64,000 bases of DNA. It comes from Endobacterium cereale. GTDB lineage: Bacteria; Pseudomonadota; Alphaproteobacteria; Rhizobiales; Rhizobiaceae. Below are positions 58,487 through 64,000 of the stretch, piece after piece. Every line of letters begins with the position of its first letter. Positions within the stretch are counted from its first letter, which is position 1. A program made the translations under genes and the position numbers. The notes under the pieces were generated by a model, which worked only from the letters and a program-made list of their open reading frames with translations, was not told the DNA's origin and did no database searches. Where the stretch lies: the NCBI RefSeq assembly GCF_009617585.1, contig NZ_WIXI01000046.1:124001-188000 (forward strand). The letters run 5' to 3'.

Positions 58487-59382
58487 GACGAAGCCCCCCG
58501 GCGCAAACGCGGCAGGACCAGTGCCACGGCCACCAGAACGGCGGTGACGAGATTGAGATCGGACGCCTTGAGACCCAGCGCATCCGTCGACAACGCCACC
58601 TGAATGGCGATGCGGTAGAGGATCGAACCGACGACACATCCGATCAGCGCCAGCAAAATACCGCGCGCTCCAAATAGCGTCTCACCAATGATGACAGCCG
58701 CCAAGCCAACTACGATTGTGCCGACACCGGCAGTCACGTCGGCAAAACCGTTGGTCTGGGCGAACAATGCGCCACCCAGCGCGACAAGGGCATTGGAAAG
58801 AGCTAGGCCGAGATAAACCTGCCAGCTGGTATCGATCCCTTGGGCCCGCGACATGCGCGGATTGGCGCCCGTCGCTCGCATGGCAAGCCCGGCATCGCTC
58901 TCGAGAAACCGCCAGACTGCAATCACGGCGATCACGACCAGCACGCCGACGAACAGCGGCCGCACATAAACCTCACGCAGACCCAGACCGAAGAAGGGGC
59001 TCAGCATCGTATCGGCGTTGATCAGCGCCACGTTCGGCTTCCCCATGACCCTCAGGTTGACGGAAAAGAGGGCGATCATTGTCAGGATGGAAGCCAACAG
59101 GTTCAAAATACGGAATCGGACATTAAGGAAAGCCGTCACCGTGCCGGCAGCACCACCGGCAAGCATCGCCGCAGCGGCCGCAATCCAGGGATTGATACCG
59201 ATCGTGATCAGCACCGCAGCGACGGCCGCGCCGAGCGGGAACGAGCCGTCGACCGTCAGGTCGGGAAAATCCAGCACCCTGAAGGCAAGGAATACACCAA
59301 TGGCAACGAAGGCGAAGACCAGCCCAAGTTCCACTGCGCCCCAGAAGGCGATCTGACTAAGCACCTTTCGTGCTCCCCTCAT
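58483..59382 (-). CDS. ABC transporter permease (TrpY-like)
   Basis: The 299-residue inner-membrane permease has about eight hydrophobic segments in the branched-chain-type fold (LivH-like), with GLALSNALVALGGALFAQ as the conserved loop. Together with the preceding binding protein and following ATPase it forms a complete importer. It overlaps the ATPase gene by 4 bp and is 78 bp after the binding protein gene. Confidence 0.88.
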   Translation of the reverse strand: MRGARKVLSQIAFWGAVELGLVFAFVAIGVFLAFRVLDFPDLTVDGSFPLGAAVAAVLITIGINPWIAAAAAMLAGGAAGTVTAFLNVRFRILNLLASILTMIALFSVNLRVMGKPNVALINADTMLSPFFGLGLREVYVRPLFVGVLVVIAVIAVWRFLESDAGLAMRATGANPRMSRAQGIDTSWQVYLGLALSNALVALGGALFAQTNGFADVTAGVGTIVVGLAAVIIGETLFGARGILLALIGCVVGSILYRIAIQVALSTDALGLKASDLNLVTAVLVAVALVLPRLRRGASS

Positions 59383-59418
59383 TTATCCGGGCTTACCGCA
59401 CCGGTTTTTCGTCGGTCA

Positions 59419-59445
59419 CACCGGATGGCGAAAGGCCATCCGGTG
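59419..59445 (-). repeat. Intercistronic hairpin between the binding-protein and permease genes
   Basis: Perfect 11-bp arms CACCGGATGGC / GCCATCCGGTG flank a 5-nt loop and there is no T-run. Such hairpins after binding-protein genes commonly protect the upstream message and make the binding protein more abundant. Confidence 0.7.
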
Positions 59446-59460
59446 CTTGGATATATGGCT

Positions 59461-60414
59461 TTACTCGACCGTGCGTGTAGCGCGCGACACGATCGCTTCC
59501 GGCAGCGTCACCCCCATACGGGTTGCGGCGCCCTTGTTGATAACCAGATCGGTGCCAGCGGCGACGGTGACCGGAATATCACCCGGTGCTTCACCCTTGA
59601 GGATACGAACGACGATTGCACCGGTCTGCTTGCCCACGTCGAAATAATTGAAACCGAGGGCCGCGACAGCGCCGCGATCAACCGAGCCCGTATCAGCCGC
59701 GTAAAGCGGGATTTTCGCTTCTTCGGCAACACCGACGGCCGCTTCAAAAGCAGAAACGATCGTGTTGTCGGTTGGAATGTAGAAAACATCGGCGCGGCCG
59801 ACCAGCGCACGGGCAGCACCCTGCACTTCGGACGATTTTGTGGCAACGGACTCGATGACGGTCATGTCGTTTTTGGCAGCTTCTTCCTTCAAAGCCGCCA
59901 GGATCGAGATCGAGTTGGTTTCTGCGGTATTATAGAGAAACCCGATAGACTTGGCGTTTGGCGAGATTTCCTTGATCAGCTTGATATGCTCGGCAACCGG
60001 CGACATGTCGGAAAGCCCGGTAACATTGCGGCCCGGCTTGGCCACATCCTTCACCAATTGCGCGCCGACCGGATCGGAAACTGCTGTGAAGACGACCGGA
60101 ATGTCGCGGGTTGCCGAAACAACGGCCTGAGCCGACGGCGTGGAAATAGGCACGATAACCGTCGGTTCCTCGCCAACGAACTGGCGCGCAATCTGTGCCG
60201 CCGTACCGGGATTGCCCTGCGCGGATTCATAGAGGAACTTGAGGTTTTCGCCTTCTTTGTAACCCGCTTCGGCAAGCGCTTCCTTGACGCCGTCACGAGC
60301 AGCATCGAGTGCCGGATGCTCAACGATCGCAGTAACCGCGACAGTGACATCGGCTGCCTTGGCAGGCAGAACAAGAGCCGTCGCCGCAGCGAGGGCAAGA
60401 ATGAGAGTGCGCAT
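59461..60414 (-). CDS. ABC transporter substrate-binding protein (TrpX-like)
   Basis: The 317-residue protein has a signal peptide (MRTLILALAAATALVLPAKA, cleaved after about residue 20) and is a PF04392 ABC_sub_bind domain, with VTAIVEHPALDAARDGVKEA, VFTAVSDPVGAQLV and VVRILKGEAPGDIPV. This family includes tryptophan-type TrpX binders; the ligand here is not determined. It is the first gene of a three-gene importer operon, 93 bp after rlmN. Confidence 0.88.
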   Translation of the reverse strand: MRTLILALAAATALVLPAKAADVTVAVTAIVEHPALDAARDGVKEALAEAGYKEGENLKFLYESAQGNPGTAAQIARQFVGEEPTVIVPISTPSAQAVVSATRDIPVVFTAVSDPVGAQLVKDVAKPGRNVTGLSDMSPVAEHIKLIKEISPNAKSIGFLYNTAETNSISILAALKEEAAKNDMTVIESVATKSSEVQGAARALVGRADVFYIPTDNTIVSAFEAAVGVAEEAKIPLYAADTGSVDRGAVAALGFNYFDVGKQTGAIVVRILKGEAPGDIPVTVAAGTDLVINKGAATRMGVTLPEAIVSRATRTVE

Positions 60415-60507
60415 AAATTCCTCCGAGCAGATTATCTGTCGGGCTTCTTATGGAGCACGTCGCGCAAAATCAACAACGACCTGATTGCTGCAGGCGAAGA
60501 CGATCGA

Positions 60508-61749
60508 TTAATCGTCTTCGCCGTGACCAGCGATCATCATTGCTTCGAAGGCAAGACGGTCGGTCTTGCGCATGCGTTCCGATTCCGATTTCAACTGGCC
60601 ACAGGCAGCGAGAATGTCACGCCCACGCGGCGTACGGATCGGTGAGGCGTAGCCGGCCTGATTGATGAAATCGGCAAATTTTTCGATCGTCGCCCAGTCG
60701 GAGCACTGATAGTTCGTGCCCGGCCACGGATTGAACGGGATCAGGTTGATCTTGGCCGGAACACCCTTCAAAAGCTGCACCATCGCCTTGGCATCTTCCA
60801 GGCTGTCGTTAACGTCCTTCAGCATCACGTATTCGAAGGTGATGCGACGCGCATTCGACAGGCCGGGATAATTGCGGCAGGCGTCGATCAGTTCCTTAAG
60901 CGGATACTTCTTGTTGATCGGCACCAGCATGTCGCGCAACTCGTCGCGCACGGCATGCAACGAGATGGCCAGCATCACGCCGATCTCGTCGCCGGTGCGA
61001 AAGATTTCCGGCACGACGCCGGATGTCGACAGCGTCACGCGACGCTTCGACAGAGACAGGCCGTCACCGTCAGTAGCGATCAGCAGCGCCGTCTTGACGT
61101 TGTCAAAATTGTAGAGCGGCTCGCCCATACCCATCATGACGATATTGGTGACCTTGCGCTCACCCGTCGGCACGAAAGCACCCGGAGGGGTATCGGCACC
61201 CGGGAAATCACCCAGCCGATCGCGCGCAAGCAGAAGCTGGCTCAGGATTTCCTCGGCCGTGAGGTTGCGCACCAGACGCTGCGTACCGGTGTGACAGAAG
61301 GAACAGGTAAGCGTGCAACCGACCTGGCTGGAAATGCACAGCGTGCCGCGACCTTCTTCCGGGATATAAACGGTTTCGATCTCGACCGGACGACCGGCAC
61401 CACGAGGAGGAAAGCGCAGCAGCCACTTGCGGGTGCCGTCATTGGAAATCTGCTCGTCGACCACCTCCGGCCGTGCGATGGTGAAATGCTGCTTCAGCAT
61501 TTCGCGCATATCCCTGGCAACATTGGTCATGGCGTCGAAATCGGAAACGCCGCGAATATAGAGCCAATGCCAGAGCTGGTTGACGCGCATGCGCACCTGC
61601 TTCTCAGCAACGCCCTTCTCTTTCAGCGCAGCCGACATCTCTTCGCGCGTCATGCCGATAAGCGACGGCTTGGAAGCGAAAAGATCCGGATTGGCGACAA
61701 GCGGCTTCTTGGCAACGACGCCGGGCGCAAAAACCTCTGTGACTGACAT
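60508..61749 (-). CDS. rlmN: Dual-specificity RNA methyltransferase RlmN
   Basis: The 413-residue radical-SAM enzyme methylates C2 of A2503 in 23S rRNA and A37 in some tRNAs. It has the CxxxCxxC cluster motif [25 protein letters not shown], and the C-terminal [14 protein letters not shown] with the second catalytic cysteine. The TAA stop lies in the loop of a perfect 12-bp hairpin (60493-60522). Confidence 0.95.
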   Translation of the reverse strand: MSVTEVFAPGVVAKKPLVANPDLFASKPSLIGMTREEMSAALKEKGVAEKQVRMRVNQLWHWLYIRGVSDFDAMTNVARDMREMLKQHFTIARPEVVDEQISNDGTRKWLLRFPPRGAGRPVEIETVYIPEEGRGTLCISSQVGCTLTCSFCHTGTQRLVRNLTAEEILSQLLLARDRLGDFPGADTPPGAFVPTGERKVTNIVMMGMGEPLYNFDNVKTALLIATDGDGLSLSKRRVTLSTSGVVPEIFRTGDEIGVMLAISLHAVRDELRDMLVPINKKYPLKELIDACRNYPGLSNARRITFEYVMLKDVNDSLEDAKAMVQLLKGVPAKINLIPFNPWPGTNYQCSDWATIEKFADFINQAGYASPIRTPRGRDILAACGQLKSESERMRKTDRLAFEAMMIAGHGEDD

Positions 61750-61908
61750 GTTCTATCCCGTTCGAGCACATGACCAGCGCCACCGCGAAACCGGCGGATA
61801 AGGCAAAGGCATGTCTGTTCGTGAAACCTGTAACGGCCGCGGCAACTGTTGGCCCGACCTTGTTGAGGCGGGCTTTATCATCAAAACAGGGTCACGTCAC
61901 CTGTCTTC

Positions 61909-61950
61909 GAAAAAACGATGAAAGGCCGGTCGTGAAACCGGCCTTTCATC
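61909..61950 (-). terminator. Terminator of the IalB-family gene
   Basis: A perfect 14-bp stem GATGAAAGGCCGGT / ACCGGCCTTTCATC (61917-61930, 61937-61950) with a 6-nt loop; on the minus strand a CGTTTTTTC tract overlaps and follows it. It lies about 20 nt past the stop. Confidence 0.85.
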
Positions 61951-61970
61951 AGGTGCTTGTTTGCAAATTC

Positions 61971-62474
61971 TTACTTGCAGGATTCGACCTGCTTCAGCGC
62001 AGCGGAAATGCCGGCCAGCGAATAGGCATAGGACGTCTTGGTGCCGCGACCGGACACGGCGCTGACGCTCATGTTCGTTCCGGTTTTCATGGCCGCGACG
62101 AGCGCGGGCTCTTCGGCAGCGTTTTCGACCCAGGCAGCCTTGTCCTTGGTGAACATGACAAAGTTCTTGCCGTCGATGGTGACGGTGACCTTCGAATTCG
62201 CCTGCAGGGTATAACCCATCATTGCCTGCGGTTCGTAGGAAATGTTCTGGCCGGGGCGCTGCGAGACGATGAAGAAAATATCGCCGTGATCGACCGAAGC
62301 CGGTTCCTTCGTTGTCGGGACCGACAGGACGTAGCAAACCGTGCCATTACCCTGCTTGTAGGAATAGGCACCCCATGCCTTGAATTGCTGAATACGATTC
62401 GGTGCCTGTGCGGCGGCGATGCTCGTGCCTGCCAGCATGAGGCTCAGCGCGATGGCAATCTGTCGTGCAAACAT
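61971..62474 (-). CDS. Invasion-associated locus B (IalB) family protein
   Basis: The 167-residue precursor has a signal peptide (cleaved after about residue 22, IAAAQ) and one IalB-type domain: RIQQFKAWGAYSYKQGNGTVCYVLS, then VTVTIDGKNFVMFTKDKAAW. Two cysteines (CYVLS and the C-terminal ESCK) could form a disulfide. IalB in Bartonella is linked to host-cell invasion; in other alphaproteobacteria the role is unknown. It is divergent from the ECF sigma gene. Confidence 0.82.
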   Translation of the reverse strand: MFARQIAIALSLMLAGTSIAAAQAPNRIQQFKAWGAYSYKQGNGTVCYVLSVPTTKEPASVDHGDIFFIVSQRPGQNISYEPQAMMGYTLQANSKVTVTIDGKNFVMFTKDKAAWVENAAEEPALVAAMKTGTNMSVSAVSGRGTKTSYAYSLAGISAALKQVESCK

Positions 62475-62797
62475 GGGTTTCCTGCCAATTTTCTTATGAA
62501 CGGCCGACCAGAAAGCTTTGAGGCGCAGTCGGTATCGCTCTATTTTGACCAAATTCTGGTTACCAAACCGTGAATACCGGTTCGTAAAGGGATGGAAATG
62601 CACCGCTTACGGCCCCATAAAACACTTGCCTAAACCCGCTCTTAACCACGTTTTTGACTTTGTTTCATTTGAAGTTCGATTGCGGGCCCGCGCGCCCCTG
62701 ATATTTTACTGACACAAGGAATGGGGCAACAGTTTGTCCTCTTCCAATACGCTGATTTGACATTAGAATACCTGAATATGAGACGGATTTTTGATTA
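62475..62797. promoter_or_regulatory. Divergent intergenic region between the IalB-family and ECF sigma genes
   Basis: A 323-bp gap holding both promoters. On the minus strand two TTTGGT copies occur 14 nt apart near 62550-62570, one of which could act as a -35 for the IalB-family gene. On the plus strand TTGACA (62756-62761) lies upstream of the sigma gene but no good -10 with normal spacing is seen. No canonical ECF GGAAC/CGTT pair was found with confidence. No RNA gene or repeat element was recognised. Confidence 0.3.
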
Positions 62798-63385
62798 ATG
62801 ACTGACGAAATGCTCAGCGACGGTGACCAAAAAGATCGCTTCGCCGCTCTGGCAAAGGCTGTTGCGGACCGCCGCGACCAGCTTGCATTTCGTCAGTTGT
62901 TCGATCATTTCGCGCCGCGCCTGAATTACTGGCTGCATCGTCGTGGACTTCCCAATGAGGAAGCAGAGGAAATCGTTCAGGAGGTCATGACGGTTCTCTG
63001 GCACCGCGCCGGACTCTACGATTCCAGCCGATCGTCTCTCTCCACATGGCTGTTTCGTATAGCGCGAAATCGCCATATCGACCTGCAGCGCCGACAGAGG
63101 ACACGCATGATAGACGGCAAGGAGCCGCTGCTGCAGATCGATGATGTTCCAGGCATGGAAACGATGCTGGAAAGCGAGGAACGGGAGGCCAAAGTCCGTG
63201 AGGCATTGACGCGCATTCCTGGCGAACAGATGGAACTGGTGCGCGCCTCGTTTTTTCTCGGTTATTCGCACAGCGAGATTGCAGCCTGCACAGGCTTGCC
63301 GCTCGGTACCGTCAAATCACGCATCAGACTTGCCTTCGAACACCTGCGCAAGGCGCTCGACGGCCACGATCGTCTTTCGCCTTGA
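62798..63385 (+). CDS. ECF-type RNA polymerase sigma factor
   Basis: The 195-residue sigma factor has sigma2 (LFDHFAPRLNYWLHRRGLP, EEIVQEVMTVLWHRA, STWLFRIARNRHIDL) and sigma4 (ALTRIPGEQMELVRASFFLG then SHSEIAACTGLPLGTVKSRI), without region 3. The pattern resembles the ECF11/RpoE group whose anti-sigma partner is ChrR. Here no anti-sigma gene is adjacent: the next gene is convergent and 8 bp away. Transcriptional targets are unknown; the divergent IalB-family gene is one candidate. Confidence 0.88.
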   Translation: MTDEMLSDGDQKDRFAALAKAVADRRDQLAFRQLFDHFAPRLNYWLHRRGLPNEEAEEIVQEVMTVLWHRAGLYDSSRSSLSTWLFRIARNRHIDLQRRQRTRMIDGKEPLLQIDDVPGMETMLESEEREAKVREALTRIPGEQMELVRASFFLGYSHSEIAACTGLPLGTVKSRIRLAFEHLRKALDGHDRLSP

Positions 63386-63393
63386 AGGTTCGC

Positions 63394-63792
63394 CTAACTG
63401 GCAGATGACGGTGCGGTCACGTCGGGCTGATCCGCAAGAGCGCGGTCCGCCGCATCATAATGCTCGTCAGTAATATGCACGCTGATCATTTTGAGCGCCG
63501 CAGCAAGAACCGCGACATCATCGGTAAAACCGGCAACGACGAGAAAATCAGGAATGATATCGATCGGCAGAACAAAATAGCCGAGTGCCGCCAACAGCAC
63601 CCCCTTGGCACGCGCCGGTGTTTTCTGATCGGTCGCGCAATAGAAGGCAGCGACGAGATCGCGCGAGAACGGCACGTAACGAGCGGCCTTTCTCAAGGTC
63701 GGCCAGAATTTCGCCCTGACCTGCGTCTCGCGACGGTTCTGAGTTTCCTCGTCGCCGGGCAACAGAATTTCACCGATCTTTACATCATCCAT
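63394..63792 (-). CDS. DUF1232 (YkvA-type) membrane-associated protein
   Basis: The 132-residue protein has the DUF1232 core ARAKGVLLAALGYFVLPIDI and IPDFLVVAGFTDDVAVLAAA (about 60-100), two short hydrophobic helices with the conserved P-D dipeptides. Function is unknown. The start at 63792 (MDDVKIGEIL) follows GGAG. It converges with the ECF sigma gene at 8 bp. Confidence 0.82.
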   Translation of the reverse strand: MDDVKIGEILLPGDEETQNRRETQVRAKFWPTLRKAARYVPFSRDLVAAFYCATDQKTPARAKGVLLAALGYFVLPIDIIPDFLVVAGFTDDVAVLAAALKMISVHITDEHYDAADRALADQPDVTAPSSAS

Positions 63793-63875
63793 CAAAGCGT
63801 CTCCGAAGCGAACCCCGTTGTGCCTCTCATATGGCAATTACCGGTCGCGGCTTCAATCTTGCCAAACCGTCAATC

Positions 63876-64000
63876 TTAGGCAGCAACGCTATCCATCAAT
63901 TGCGCCAGCTTGAAGTCCAGTTCGGTCAAACCACCGGCGTCATGTGTCGAAAGTGTCACGTCGACCTTCGAATAGACGTTGAACCATTCGGGATGATGAT
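63876..64000 (-). CDS. phhB: 4a-hydroxytetrahydrobiopterin dehydratase (C-terminal part, cut by window edge)
   Basis: The last 41 codons are in the window and end at TAA (63876-63878). They contain [20 protein letters not shown] and end [14 protein letters not shown], matching the C-terminus of pterin-4a-carbinolamine dehydratases, which recycle the pterin cofactor of aromatic amino-acid hydroxylases. The HHPEW motif is the catalytic histidine region. The gene would extend beyond 64000. Confidence 0.88.
   Translation of the reverse strand, partial: HHPEWFNVYSKVDVTLSTHDAGGLTELDFKLAQLMDSVAA

Overview
The window is a GC-rich, gene-dense stretch of an alphaproteobacterial chromosome, most likely a member of the Rhizobiaceae (Agrobacterium/Rhizobium/Neorhizobium type). 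The basis is gene order and protein character: a stand-alone F1 operon atpHAGDC, the mdh-sucCDAB TCA operon, sdhCDAB, a hemC-hemD-mitofilin-hemY run divergent from tsaD-gpsA, an Omp19-like lipoprotein, and an IalB-family protein. No rRNA, tRNA, CRISPR array, insertion sequence or prophage was seen, and nothing in gene content suggests recent transfer. The window is core metabolism with a small accessory segment at the left end.

Left end (1-6100, mostly minus strand): the start of a formate dehydrogenase gamma-subunit gene (cut by the window edge), its probable LysR regulator, an L-lactate dehydrogenase, and a tight three-gene catabolic unit (Fe-type alcohol dehydrogenase, aldehyde dehydrogenase, mandelate-racemase-type acid-sugar enzyme) of unknown substrate. 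From 6226 to 11199 lies the F1 ATP synthase operon, then a small membrane protein, priA, an acyltransferase, and, on the plus strand, xerC and a TraB/GumN-family protein.

Centre (17485-34722, minus strand): what looks like one long transcription unit, mdh-sucC-sucD-sucA-sucB-(MAPEG)-(SDR)-(LysE)-lpdA, carrying malate dehydrogenase, succinyl-CoA synthetase and the whole 2-oxoglutarate dehydrogenase complex. Upstream are zapE, an Omp19-like lipoprotein gene, a nucleotidyltransferase gene, and sdhCDAB. These genes together encode most of the oxidative half of the TCA cycle. Non-coding DNA here is rich in inverted repeats: a 20-bp palindrome upstream of mdh, a hairpin-packed 202-bp gap between sucD and sucA, and a hairpin at the predicted 5' end of the sdhC message.

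Right half (35000-64000): a tsaD-gpsA-YciI-EVE-methyltransferase operon, divergent from hemC-hemD and the mitofilin/hemY/TerB/amidotransferase run; YggT, DUF167 and ppa; typA; an M3 oligopeptidase; MarR plus a Bcr/CflA-type exporter; argG; an SDR and a LysE exporter; a TrpXYZ-like ABC importer; rlmN; an IalB-family protein divergent from an ECF sigma factor; a DUF1232 protein; and the 3' end of a pterin carbinolamine dehydratase gene.

No wholly new multi-gene system is evident. The most unusual signals are non-coding: perfect inverted repeats that enclose or touch stop codons in at least eight genes, an intrinsic terminator for ppa lying inside the coding sequence of the convergent DUF167 gene, and the structured leaders of the TCA operons. 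All coordinates and motifs were read by eye; homology calls rest on recognised motifs, not on searches.
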